From Pelagibacteraceae bacterium AG-325-C10 (GTDB taxonomy: Bacteria > Pseudomonadota > Alphaproteobacteria > Pelagibacterales > Pelagibacteraceae), in NCBI GenBank assembly GCA_003282975.1, contig QBYD01000005.1:1-64000 (forward strand): 64,000 bases of DNA. Direction: 5' to 3'. The position numbers and the translations under genes were made by a program. A model generated the notes under the pieces. The model had not been told where the DNA came from. It did no database searches and was given only the letters and a program-made list of their open reading frames with translations. Positions 10,128-18,883 of this stretch are shown here, piece after piece; the first letter of the stretch is position 1; each line of letters begins with the position of its first letter.

Positions 10128-11870
10128 ATGACAAAATCTAAGATATTCAAAAGACTTTATAAAAACTATACAGGTAAGTTTATAGGTAAGATTTTTATAG
10201 CTGCAATTTTTTCAGTAATAGTAGCAGCAAGCACTTCCGCAACTGCTTGGCTTCTAGATCCAGCAATAGAGAAAATATTTATCAACAAAGATCAAACTCT
10301 CATCATTTTAATTCCAATAGCAATCATAATTGCTTTTAGCGCGAAAGGAGTTTCTCTTTACTGTGCAAAATTAATAATGATTAACGTATCTGAGGAAGTC
10401 AAAAAAATGTTGCAGACAGACATGCTTAAATCTTTCATTAAAGCTGATACAGAAATTATTGATAATAAACATTCTGGTAATTATATCTCTAATCTAAATT
10501 TTGATGTTCAACAAATAACTAGGTTATTATCTGAAGCCTATTTAAGTATTTTTAAAGATGGACTTACATTAATAGGTTTACTTTTGGTTATGTTTTTTCA
10601 AAATTGGAAGTTGTCTCTAATAGCAATAATTATGATACCTCTTGCAACTATCACAGCAAAAATACTTGGAAAAAGAATGGGCAAAGTTACGACTCAAGCA
10701 CAAGAAAAGTCTGGAGATTTAAATAGGTACCTTATTGATTTGTTCAAAAATCATAAAATTATAAAAATATTTCAAAGAGAAAATTTTGAAAAATCTAGGT
10801 CTGAAAAATTTGTAAATGATCTCAAAGAAAAATCTGCAAAGATTGCTACTGTATATATAAGATCTGCCCCAATTATGGAAATTCTAACCGGTATATTGAT
10901 TGCCTCTTTGATATTCTATTCAGGTAAATTAATAATTAGTGGTGAACTAGCGATTAATAATTTTTTCTCATTTCTTGCAGCTATGATGTTAGCTTATCAG
11001 CCTGTAAAAACATTAACAAAAGTAAATGTAGCGATTGCACAAGGTTTTTCGGCTGCAGAAAGAATTCTGCCAATAATAGATACCCAAAACGAAATTAATT
11101 CAAATGAACAAGGTGATAAACTAAATATTATAGACGGTAATATTGTTTTAGATAAAATTAATTTTACTTATAAATCTAATCCTGAAAACAAAGTTTTACA
11201 TGATATGTCTCTAAAATTTGTTGGTGGAAAGATGACAGCTTTAGTTGGCCATAGTGGATCTGGAAAATCGACATTATTAAATATGATACCTAGAATTTAT
11301 TTACCAACTAGTGGAAATATATATTTTGATAATCAGGATATATCTAAAGTAAATTTAGCATCTCTAAGAAATCAAATTTCTATAGTAGATCAAAATACTA
11401 CATTATTTGATGATACTGTTTTAAATAATATAAAATATGCAAGACCAGATGCTGACAAAGAAGATATTATAGAGGCTGCAAAATTATCTATGAGTGATGA
11501 GTTTATTAATAATTTAGAAAATGGTTATGAAACAATGATTGGCGAAAATGGAGTAAAATTATCTGGAGGAGAAAAACAAAGACTATCAATCGCGAGAGCA
11601 TTTTTAAAAAATAGTAAAATTATATTATTAGATGAGGCAACCTCATCATTAGACTCTGAAACAGAGGAAAAAATTCAAAAAGCATTAAATAAACTAACCA
11701 CAAATAAAACTACAATAGTCATAGCTCATAGACTGTCAACAATACTTAGCTCAGATAATATTTATGTTGTTGATGGTGGTAAAATTATTGACACTGGGAA
11801 GCACGAAGATCTTTTGAATAATTCAAAAATTTATAAAAATTTTTATCAAAGACAATTAAAACAAAATTAA
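10128..11870 (+). CDS. msbA: lipid A export ABC transporter, MsbA type (permease/ATPase fusion)
   Basis: Half-transporter that flips lipid A-core across the inner membrane. In 580 residues there are six N-terminal helices (about 20-290) and an ABC ATPase domain: Walker A GHSGSGKS (374-381), signature LSGGEKQ (478-484), Walker B with DEATSSLD (502-509) and the switch His in IAHRLS. MsbA-like exporters act on diverse lipids, but neighbours waaA-lpxK-lpxL make lipid A the likely cargo. The stop codon overlaps the waaA start by one base (TAATG). Confidence 0.92.
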   Translation: MTKSKIFKRLYKNYTGKFIGKIFIAAIFSVIVAASTSATAWLLDPAIEKIFINKDQTLIILIPIAIIIAFSAKGVSLYCAKLIMINVSEEVKKMLQTDMLKSFIKADTEIIDNKHSGNYISNLNFDVQQITRLLSEAYLSIFKDGLTLIGLLLVMFFQNWKLSLIAIIMIPLATITAKILGKRMGKVTTQAQEKSGDLNRYLIDLFKNHKIIKIFQRENFEKSRSEKFVNDLKEKSAKIATVYIRSAPIMEILTGILIASLIFYSGKLIISGELAINNFFSFLAAMMLAYQPVKTLTKVNVAIAQGFSAAERILPIIDTQNEINSNEQGDKLNIIDGNIVLDKINFTYKSNPENKVLHDMSLKFVGGKMTALVGHSGSGKSTLLNMIPRIYLPTSGNIYFDNQDISKVNLASLRNQISIVDQNTTLFDDTVLNNIKYARPDADKEDIIEAAKLSMSDEFINNLENGYETMIGENGVKLSGGEKQRLSIARAFLKNSKIILLDEATSSLDSETEEKIQKALNKLTTNKTTIVIAHRLSTILSSDNIYVVDGGKIIDTGKHEDLLNNSKIYKNFYQRQLKQN

Positions 11871-13108
11871 TGTATTTTTTTTACGCCATACTAACTAATT
11901 TGGCTGTTATCATTTCACCTCTTATTTTTATTTATAGAATATTAAAAGGAAAAGAGGATCCTAAGAGGTTTAAGGAGAAAATTTGCATATATTCTCAAAA
12001 AAGAACAAAAAATAAAGTTTGGATACATGCTGCAAGTATTGGTGAACTAATGAGTGTAATTCCAATAATTAAGAAATTGGAGAAAAATAAAAAAATTAAA
12101 AGTATTATTGTTACAACAACAACAACTAGTTCTGCAAAAATATTTAAAAAAATAAGATTTAAAAAAACTTTTCATGTTTATTTTCCCTTAGATAGTAATT
12201 TTTTAACAAAAAGATTTATAAATTATTGGCAACCACAAACAGCAATTTTTGTCGAATCTGAAATATGGCCAAACATGTATAAAAACTTAAAAATAAAAAA
12301 AATTCCAATTATCATTTTAAATGCAAGAATAGTTAAAAAAACTCTTGATAGGTGGCAAATTTTTCCTAGTTTTGCCAAAGAAGTATTTAATAAAATTACT
12401 TTAGCTCTACCTTCTAATCTAGAAACTTTAAAATATCTAAAACAACTTCAGGTTAAGAATATTAGGGTCGCGGGTAACCTTAAATATTTTGGAGAAAAAA
12501 ATGTAGAAGGGATAAATGAAAAACTTTTAAAAAATAAATTTAAAAGCTCTATAATTTGGTGTGCAGCAAGCACACATAAAAATGAAGAAATTTTTTTAGG
12601 AAAACTGCATAAAAATTTAAAAAAAAATAATAAACAACTAATTACTATTATTATACCAAGACATATAAATAGAGCATCTCAGATAATTGATGACATGAAT
12701 AAACTTGGTTTAAAAACTATAACTAACTCTTCAAATCTTAAAATTAAAAATGATACTGATATATATCTGGTAGATAGTTATGGAGTTTCATCTAAATTTT
12801 ATAATCTCACTAATATAACTTTTGTAGGTGGCTCCCTAATTACTCATGGAGGTCAAAACCCCCTAGAGCCAGCCAGATTTGGTAATTTTATAATTAATGG
12901 TCCAAATGTGAATAATTTTAAGGAAATATACTCTTTTTTAATGAAGCATAAAATGTCGTTAACCACTTCAAGTAGTTTAAAGATGAAAAAAATTATTTTA
13001 AAAAAGTTAAACCATAAAAAAAATAAACAAAATATTAAAAAAATAAATAAAATTGGTGAGCAAGTTCTAGACAAAAATCTGCTTTATATTAACAAGTATA
13101 TAATATGA
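11870..13108 (+). CDS. waaA: 3-deoxy-D-manno-octulosonic acid (Kdo) transferase
   Basis: Adds Kdo from CMP-Kdo to the lipid A precursor. The 412-residue GT-B enzyme has an N-terminal membrane anchor (about 5-22), the HAASIGE motif with the catalytic Glu (53-59), and the C-terminal sugar-nucleotide-binding signature GGSLITHGGQNPLEPARFGN. Lys-rich and Asn-rich composition is high even for this genome. It overlaps msbA by one base and lpxK by four (ATGA), so translation is probably coupled along the LPS genes. Confidence 0.93.
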   Translation: MYFFYAILTNLAVIISPLIFIYRILKGKEDPKRFKEKICIYSQKRTKNKVWIHAASIGELMSVIPIIKKLEKNKKIKSIIVTTTTTSSAKIFKKIRFKKTFHVYFPLDSNFLTKRFINYWQPQTAIFVESEIWPNMYKNLKIKKIPIIILNARIVKKTLDRWQIFPSFAKEVFNKITLALPSNLETLKYLKQLQVKNIRVAGNLKYFGEKNVEGINEKLLKNKFKSSIIWCAASTHKNEEIFLGKLHKNLKKNNKQLITIIIPRHINRASQIIDDMNKLGLKTITNSSNLKIKNDTDIYLVDSYGVSSKFYNLTNITFVGGSLITHGGQNPLEPARFGNFIINGPNVNNFKEIYSFLMKHKMSLTTSSSLKMKKIILKKLNHKKNKQNIKKINKIGEQVLDKNLLYINKYII

Positions 13109-14028
13109 AGTTTTTAAAACCTTTATTTTGGAATTCTAAAAACATAATCTCTATAATACTTTTCCCACTTTCACTAATTACTTTGATAGTTAATGAGTTG
13201 AAAGAATTGAGTTCAAAGAAAAAATTTTTAATTAAAACAATATGTGTGGGAAACACATACTTAGGAGGTACAGGAAAGACATCTTTGGCAATTAAAATTC
13301 AAACTTTACTAAAAAAAAAATTTAAGACCGTTTTCATAAAGAAAAATTATACTAGTCAATTAGATGAAATAAATTTATTAGAAACAAAAGGGAGTTTGAT
13401 TAGTAAAGATAGTAGAGAAGAAGCTTTATATTTAGCATCAAAAAAAAAATATGAATTAGCAATTCTTGATGATGGATTACAGCAAAAAAATATTAATTAT
13501 GACTTAAAAATTATTTGTTTTAATACAGAAGATGGATTTGGGAATAATTATTTACTACCAGCAGGCCCATTAAGAGAGAATATTAATAAAATAAAAAATT
13601 ATGATATTGCCTTTATTAATGGAGAAAAAAAAAATAATAATCTTTTTTTAAAACTAAAATCTATAAATAGAAAAATTCAAATTTTTGAAGGCAAATACAA
13701 ACCAGTAAATTTAAAAAGATTTAATTTAAAAAAAAAATATCTAATGTTTTGTGGAATTGGTAACCCTCATGAATTTGAACAAACACTTGTTAAGAATAAA
13801 TTTTTAATCAAAGAAAGAATAATTTATCCAGATCATTATAAGATACCTGATGAAATATTTAATAAATTAAAACTAAAAGCTAAAAAGGAGAATCTTTCTA
13901 TAGTTACTACAGAAAAAGATTTTTTTCGTTTAAGTAAATCACAAAGAAAAAATATTAAATTTTTAAAAATTAGTTTAGAAATTAAAGATATTAAAAAATT
14001 TAAAAAACTTTTAATATCTAAATTATGA
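13105..14028 (+). CDS. lpxK: tetraacyldisaccharide 4'-kinase
   Basis: Phosphorylates the 4' position of the lipid A disaccharide to make lipid IVA. The 307-residue protein has an N-terminal membrane-associated segment and a P-loop in GNTYLGGTGKTS (49-60), matching the LpxK pattern. A DDGLQQ motif around residue 130 holds catalytic-type aspartates. The C-terminal region has the expected FCGIGNPHEFE and TTEKDFFRL stretches. It overlaps both neighbours by 4 bases. Confidence 0.94.
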   Translation: MKFLKPLFWNSKNIISIILFPLSLITLIVNELKELSSKKKFLIKTICVGNTYLGGTGKTSLAIKIQTLLKKKFKTVFIKKNYTSQLDEINLLETKGSLISKDSREEALYLASKKKYELAILDDGLQQKNINYDLKIICFNTEDGFGNNYLLPAGPLRENINKIKNYDIAFINGEKKNNNLFLKLKSINRKIQIFEGKYKPVNLKRFNLKKKYLMFCGIGNPHEFEQTLVKNKFLIKERIIYPDHYKIPDEIFNKLKLKAKKENLSIVTTEKDFFRLSKSQRKNIKFLKISLEIKDIKKFKKLLISKL

Positions 14029-14885
14029 GAAAAGTAATTTACTTCATAGAATTTATTTTAATTAAAATTTTATTCATCATCTTTAAATTAATTGGGTATA
14101 AATTTTCATCAGATTTAGGATTTTTAATTGGTAAAATTTTTGGTCCTTTATTTAAATCTAAAAAGCAAATTATTAAAAATTTAGAAAAAGCAAATATTCA
14201 AAAAAAACAAAATTTCAGAAACATAGCATCTAATGTTTTAGGAAATTATGGAAGAATTTTTGCAGAATATGTTCACCTAGAAGATTTTAGGAATGATAAA
14301 CTTAAAGAATATATATCCATTGAAGGTCTCGAGCACTTAGATTATTTAAAACAATCCAAAAAAAAAGCTATTTTTGTTTCAGGTCATTTTAATAATTTTG
14401 AACTTATGGCTATGCAAATTGAAAAAGCAGGAATTGAATTAGCTACTATTTACAGACCACTTAATAATGTTTTTTTGAACCAAACAATGGAAAAAATTAG
14501 AAGTGAAAATATTTGTAAAAATCAAATAAAAAAAGGCAGAGCTGGTAGTCGAGAAATAATTAAAAATGTAAAAAATGGAAAATCAATTGCAATAATGATT
14601 GATCAAAGAGTTAGAGAAGGAGAGAAAGTAAATTTTTTTAATCATCTGGCAACCACTACGACTATTCCTGCTCAACTGATTAAAAAATATGACTGTGAGT
14701 TAGTGCCTGTATATATTGAAAGAATAAAAAATAATTATTTTAAAATGTTTGTTTCCAAACCAATTAAAATTAATAATAAAAAACCAATTATAGAAATAAC
14801 TAAATTTCTTAATGATTTATTAGAAAGAATGATTTTGAAAAATATAGACCAGTGGATTTGGACGCACAATAGATGGAAAAATTAA
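14025..14885 (+). CDS. lpxL: lipid A acyltransferase, LpxL/HtrB family
   Basis: Adds a secondary acyl chain to Kdo-lipid A. The 286-residue protein has an N-terminal membrane helix and the HX4(D/E) active-site motif as HFNNFE (His121-Glu126). Other family stretches are TIYRPLNN, IMIDQRVREG and the C-terminal QWIWTHNRWK. It is the last gene of the msbA-waaA-lpxK-lpxL set and converges on a DUF2093 gene 4 bases away. LpxL versus LpxM specificity cannot be told from sequence. Confidence 0.9.
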   Translation: MRKVIYFIEFILIKILFIIFKLIGYKFSSDLGFLIGKIFGPLFKSKKQIIKNLEKANIQKKQNFRNIASNVLGNYGRIFAEYVHLEDFRNDKLKEYISIEGLEHLDYLKQSKKKAIFVSGHFNNFELMAMQIEKAGIELATIYRPLNNVFLNQTMEKIRSENICKNQIKKGRAGSREIIKNVKNGKSIAIMIDQRVREGEKVNFFNHLATTTTIPAQLIKKYDCELVPVYIERIKNNYFKMFVSKPIKINNKKPIIEITKFLNDLLERMILKNIDQWIWTHNRWKN

Positions 14886-14889
14886 ATCT

Positions 14890-15078
14890 TTATTTTTTTT
14901 CACGTTCAATTGCTGCCTCCACATATGAATAGTAAGCTTCCTGCTTTTCAACACTCCAGTAATTCAAATTTTCTAGGGGTATTTTTTTTTTTGATATCGC
15001 ACAAATTACATGATCTCCATTTTCAATAATTTCAAAATTATTTGGTAGAAATTTTAATTTAGCTAATTTATTTATCAT
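14890..15078 (-). CDS. DUF2093 small protein
   Basis: A 62-residue soluble protein (MINKLAKLKFLPNNFEIIENGDHVICAIS...) matching DUF2093, a small alphaproteobacterial family of unknown role. The typical PNNFEIIENGDHVICAISKK core and the LNYWSVEKQEAYYS segment are visible. In several other alphaproteobacteria, from memory, it sits next to xseA and purD; here purD is adjacent (divergent, 23 bases) but xseA is absent from the window. Confidence 0.8.
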   Translation of the reverse strand: MINKLAKLKFLPNNFEIIENGDHVICAISKKKIPLENLNYWSVEKQEAYYSYVEAAIEREKK

Positions 15079-15101
15079 TTATAAGATATATAAATATTAT
15101 T

Positions 15102-16364
15102 ATGAAAATTGCAATTTTAGGAAGTGGAGGCAGAGAACATGCGATAGCAGCAACAATTTCTAAATCCTCAAAAATAGAAAATATTTATTGCATTCCAGGA
15201 AATGCAGGGACTTTGGAAATTGCCATAAATATAGATTTAGATATTAATAACTTTGAAGTTATACATAAGTTTCTAGATGAGAATAAAATTGAATTAGTAG
15301 TGATAGGGCCAGAACAACCATTGGTAAATGGTATAGTTGATTATTTAGAAAAATTTAATATTAAAGTTTTTGGTCCTAATAAAATTGCATCTCAACTTGA
15401 AGGGTCAAAAATTTTTACAAAGAAACTTTGTGAAGACTATAATATTCCAACAGCAAAATTTGCTGTACTTGAAAATAAATTAGATGCAAAAAAATTTTTA
15501 GAAAACTCTAAATATCCCAACGTAATTAAAGCTGATAATTTAGCTTCAGGTAAAGGTGTTTATATTTGTAATAATGAAAATGAGTCTGATGTTGCAATTG
15601 AAGAAATATTCAATGGAAAATTTGGAGTAGCTGAAAATATCCTAATTGAAGAATTCCTTGAAGGTGAAGAAATGAGTTTTTTTATAGTTAGTGATGGAAA
15701 AACCATAAAAAATTTTGAAACCGCACAAGACCACAAAAGAGTGCTTGAAGGGGATAAAGGGAAAAATACTGGAGGGATGGGGGCTTACTCTCCTTCAAGA
15801 TTAGTTACAAAAGAATTAGAAGAAAAAATATTAAATAAAATTATTCATCCAACTATATTAGGTTTATCTAAAATGAACACAAATTATAAGGGTTTTTTAT
15901 ATGCAGGCCTTATGATTGTTAAAGATGAGCCATATTTAATTGAATATAATGTACGTATGGGAGATCCAGAGTGTCAAACAATTCTTCCTAAACTTGAAAC
16001 AGATTTAGCAGATATTTTTTTAGCTTGTTGTGATGAGACACTTGATAAAATTGATCTCAATTGGTCAAACAAGAAAAGTTTATGTGTTGTGATGTGCTCT
16101 AAAGGTTATCCTGATGAATTTGAAAAAAATGTAGAAATAAAAAACTTAGACAATCTTAAATTAAGTGATGATGAATACATATTTCATGCTGGTACATTAG
16201 AAAAGAATAAAAAATTATATGCTGTTGGAGGTAGAGTTTTAAATTTTGTAGTTACTTCTGATAATTTTAGTAATTCAAAAAATAGGATATTATTAAATTT
16301 GGAAAAATTAAATTGGCAAGGTGGTTTTTATAGAAAAGATATTGGTTATAAAGTAATAGATTAA
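15102..16364 (+). CDS. purD: phosphoribosylamine-glycine ligase (GAR synthetase)
   Basis: ATP-grasp enzyme for the second step of purine synthesis, joining glycine to phosphoribosylamine. The 420 residues match the family length. The N-terminal GSGGREHAI (7-15), the ATP-grasp core (VIKADNLASGKGVY), the KNTGGMGAYSPS segment and the metal-binding EYNVRMGDPECQ are all intact. The final codon overlaps the rsmD start by one base (TAATG). Confidence 0.97.
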   Translation: MKIAILGSGGREHAIAATISKSSKIENIYCIPGNAGTLEIAINIDLDINNFEVIHKFLDENKIELVVIGPEQPLVNGIVDYLEKFNIKVFGPNKIASQLEGSKIFTKKLCEDYNIPTAKFAVLENKLDAKKFLENSKYPNVIKADNLASGKGVYICNNENESDVAIEEIFNGKFGVAENILIEEFLEGEEMSFFIVSDGKTIKNFETAQDHKRVLEGDKGKNTGGMGAYSPSRLVTKELEEKILNKIIHPTILGLSKMNTNYKGFLYAGLMIVKDEPYLIEYNVRMGDPECQTILPKLETDLADIFLACCDETLDKIDLNWSNKKSLCVVMCSKGYPDEFEKNVEIKNLDNLKLSDDEYIFHAGTLEKNKKLYAVGGRVLNFVVTSDNFSNSKNRILLNLEKLNWQGGFYRKDIGYKVID

Positions 16365-16930
16365 TGAGAATTATTTCAGGGTCTCTTAAAGGAAGAAAAA
16401 TTTTAGAACCAAAAGATATTAAAACAAGACCACTAAAAGATTTAACAAAAGAATCAATATTTAATATTATAATTCACTCAAAAAAATTCAAAATAAATTT
16501 GGAAAACTCAGTTATTTTAGATCTTTTTTCTGGTGTTGGTTCTTTTGGTATTGAATGTTTGTCCAGAAATGTAAAAAAAGTAATTTTTGTAGAAAACTAT
16601 AATGTTGTTTTACCAATATTAAAAAGAAATTTAGAAAATTTAAATTTAAATGAAAAATTTTCAATTTTAGAATATGACATATATGAAGGTAATATACTTT
16701 CAAAGCTTGAAAATAAGTTTGATATTATTTTTTTAGACCCTCCATACAAAGATAAAAATTTGGACAAATTATTAATAGAAATTAATAATCAAAAAATTTT
16801 GAATGAAGGAGGGATAGTAATAATTCATAGACATAAAAATGAACAAGATATAATACCAAAAGTATTTCAAATTATTGAACAAAAGAAATATGGTATTTCT
16901 AAGATTACTTTTTTATCAAATTTAAATTAA
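16364..16930 (+). CDS. rsmD: 16S rRNA (guanine966-N2)-methyltransferase
   Basis: Methylates G966 of 16S rRNA. The 188-residue Rossmann methyltransferase has the N-terminal MRIISGSLKGRKI signature, the SAM-binding DLFSGVGSFGIE (53-64), an acidic VEN (76-78) and the catalytic DPPY (125-128). It is coupled to purD by a one-base overlap and converges on pgi with a 9-base overlap. Confidence 0.94.
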   Translation: MRIISGSLKGRKILEPKDIKTRPLKDLTKESIFNIIIHSKKFKINLENSVILDLFSGVGSFGIECLSRNVKKVIFVENYNVVLPILKRNLENLNLNEKFSILEYDIYEGNILSKLENKFDIIFLDPPYKDKNLDKLLIEINNQKILNEGGIVIIHRHKNEQDIIPKVFQIIEQKKYGISKITFLSNLN

Positions 16931-18079
16931 AATTTTTTTTGTTTCTTGTTTTATTAATTCTACAGCAGGTTGGTCATACGGATTTATATTAAGAGATTTT
17001 GCAATTAAAATTGTCTCTAAAATAAAAAAACAAAATAATTCTCCTAAGGTTTTTTCGTCTCTTTTTTTTATCTCAAAGCTTCTAAAGGGTATGTTTTTTC
17101 TATTAAAAACATTCTCTGTAGCTTTTTTTTGAGAGAAAATTATATCTCCCAAACTTTTATTTTTTAGATAACTTTTAGCAGATAAAATTTCTTTATTATT
17201 TAATTTTTCAGATCGTTCTTCATGAACATAAAAAAAAGTATAAAAATTATTTTTAAAGCCATCAAGATAAAGTTGCATTACACTATGATTGTCTTTGGGC
17301 ATACTAGAAATTACAGGTAATATTCCACTTTTTTTCTTACCTAAACTTTCAGCAATTAATTGCTGATACCATTTAAATAGACTGTCCGATTTTTCATCGT
17401 AATTAAGTATTATTGAGTTAAATTTTTTATTTCGAATGAAATATAGTGTTGAGCTTACATTCGAAATCAAATTGTTAAAAAAAGATTTATTTTTAATCAA
17501 AAAGTTAAGTTGTTTAAAATTGTTTATGTTTAAACCCATTAATTCAGCAGGTAACATGCCAACCTCAGATAGAACCGAGTATCTACCACCTATATAATCG
17601 TTATGGTGAATGATATCTGCTTTTAATTTCTCTGCTAAAAGATTTAAATAATTTTTTTTATTTTCAGTAATCAAAATATTTTGATCTTGTTTTTTTACTA
17701 ACAAATTTACATTAACAATAGTTTCAGTAGTATTTCCAGATTTAGAAATGATTAAGTTATTATGATTTTTCTTTTTTTTTTCTAGATTATTTATCTTTAA
17801 ATTATCAATAAAAAAAAAATTTTTTTTTATTTTATGTCTCAAAAAATTATAGATTGCTTGTGCTCCAAGTGAAGATCCTCCCACTCCTATCACTCTACAA
17901 TTTAAAGAATTTTTAAATTTTTTTAGTTTTTTATGATTAAAATTATATTTATAATCTTTTGATAAAGATTTTAAAATTTCATTTTTTTCTTTGATTAAAG
18001 TTGTGAGTTTTTTTCTGACTGATGAAAATTTTACTTTTTTTGATTTAAAATTTTTAAAAGAAATTCTTGATGTTAACAT
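16922..18079 (-). CDS. pgi: glucose-6-phosphate isomerase, short form
   Basis: Interconverts glucose-6-phosphate and fructose-6-phosphate. The two SIS domains are recognisable: GVGGSS (65-70), SKSGNTTET (112-120) and GGRYSVLSEVG (164-174), with a C-terminal QPAVELIK lysine region. At 385 residues it is clearly shorter than the roughly 550-residue E. coli or 450-residue Bacillus enzymes, and parts of the first domain look reduced. Its TAATG overlap with the DUF3035 stop puts it at the end of the ribF-ileS-lspA operon. Some doubt remains about its exact sugar-phosphate substrate. Confidence 0.87.
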   Translation of the reverse strand: MLTSRISFKNFKSKKVKFSSVRKKLTTLIKEKNEILKSLSKDYKYNFNHKKLKKFKNSLNCRVIGVGGSSLGAQAIYNFLRHKIKKNFFFIDNLKINNLEKKKKNHNNLIISKSGNTTETIVNVNLLVKKQDQNILITENKKNYLNLLAEKLKADIIHHNDYIGGRYSVLSEVGMLPAELMGLNINNFKQLNFLIKNKSFFNNLISNVSSTLYFIRNKKFNSIILNYDEKSDSLFKWYQQLIAESLGKKKSGILPVISSMPKDNHSVMQLYLDGFKNNFYTFFYVHEERSEKLNNKEILSAKSYLKNKSLGDIIFSQKKATENVFNRKNIPFRSFEIKKRDEKTLGELFCFFILETILIAKSLNINPYDQPAVELIKQETKKILI

Positions 18080-18393
18080 TAATTTTTCATGATTTTATCT
18101 AATAACAATTCTTCAAAATTTTTATTAATGTCTTTTTCATTAGATTTTATCTCTTGATTATCTTTAGTTATCAATGTTTTAAATTCATTCTCATCAATAT
18201 CGTTCTGAATTTCTATTTCTTTTGGAATTGGTAGCTCATCAAAATCTGGTGGCATTACCAATGGTGATTTTTTTTCAACTAAAAACTCATCGGTATTATT
18301 TTTTTTTTGATTCTCAAAAGCACTTTTCATTGTGCCACATGATGCTAGTAATAACACGAAATTTAACAGAATAAATTTTTTAAGTTTGTTCAT
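18079..18393 (-). CDS. DUF3035/BamF-like outer-membrane lipoprotein
   Basis: A 104-residue lipoprotein with signal peptide and lipobox LLLASC (Cys19). Downstream, the motif [22 protein letters not shown] matches DUF3035, the family of the alphaproteobacterial BAM-complex lipoprotein BamF. The rest is acidic and probably disordered. It directly follows lspA, the place this family usually occupies, overlapping it by 14 bases; LspA would process this very lipoprotein. A role in outer-membrane protein assembly follows from the family and is not shown here. Confidence 0.78.
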   Translation of the reverse strand: MNKLKKFILLNFVLLLASCGTMKSAFENQKKNNTDEFLVEKKSPLVMPPDFDELPIPKEIEIQNDIDENEFKTLITKDNQEIKSNEKDINKNFEELLLDKIMKN

Positions 18394-18883
18394 TATTTTT
18401 TTGATTATTAAAAATTAGCTCAAATAATATCATAATAATTACACCTATAGTAATGAATATATCGGCCACATTAAACACAAACCAATGAAATTCTTCTACG
18501 TGAAAATCAATAAAATCTGGAACAGCTTTATAGAATAAACGATCAAATAAATTTCCCAAAGCACCACCAAAAATCATTAATAATCCATACTTTTTAATAC
18601 CTTGACTATCAAAGATCATTTTTAAAATAACTAATATTATTATTGAGATAATTAAAGTTAATAAATTATATAAGTTGTTCTGACTAAAAGAGAAAAGCCC
18701 AAAAGCAATTCCTTCATTCCATATCAAATTTATATTCAAAAATTCCGATGTATATAATTCTGTAGACGAATTTTTAATATTAAAGTTAATTACATAAATT
18801 TTTGAAATTCTATCAATTATAAAAATTGAAAATATAATGGAGAGATTTATGTAAAAATTTTTTGTTAAATTCTTAAATATCAT
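18380..18883 (-). CDS. lspA: lipoprotein signal peptidase (signal peptidase II)
   Basis: Aspartyl protease that cleaves signal peptides of diacylated prolipoproteins in the inner membrane. Using the ATG at 18881-18883 gives 167 residues and a four-base ATGA overlap with the ileS stop; an in-frame TTG 18 bases upstream is less likely. Four helices are visible. The catalytic aspartates are Asp123 in VPDFIDF and Asp141 in FNVADIFI, with the conserved [11 protein letters not shown] before them. Confidence 0.93.
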   Translation of the reverse strand: MIFKNLTKNFYINLSIIFSIFIIDRISKIYVINFNIKNSSTELYTSEFLNINLIWNEGIAFGLFSFSQNNLYNLLTLIISIIILVILKMIFDSQGIKKYGLLMIFGGALGNLFDRLFYKAVPDFIDFHVEEFHWFVFNVADIFITIGVIIMILFELIFNNQKNNEQT

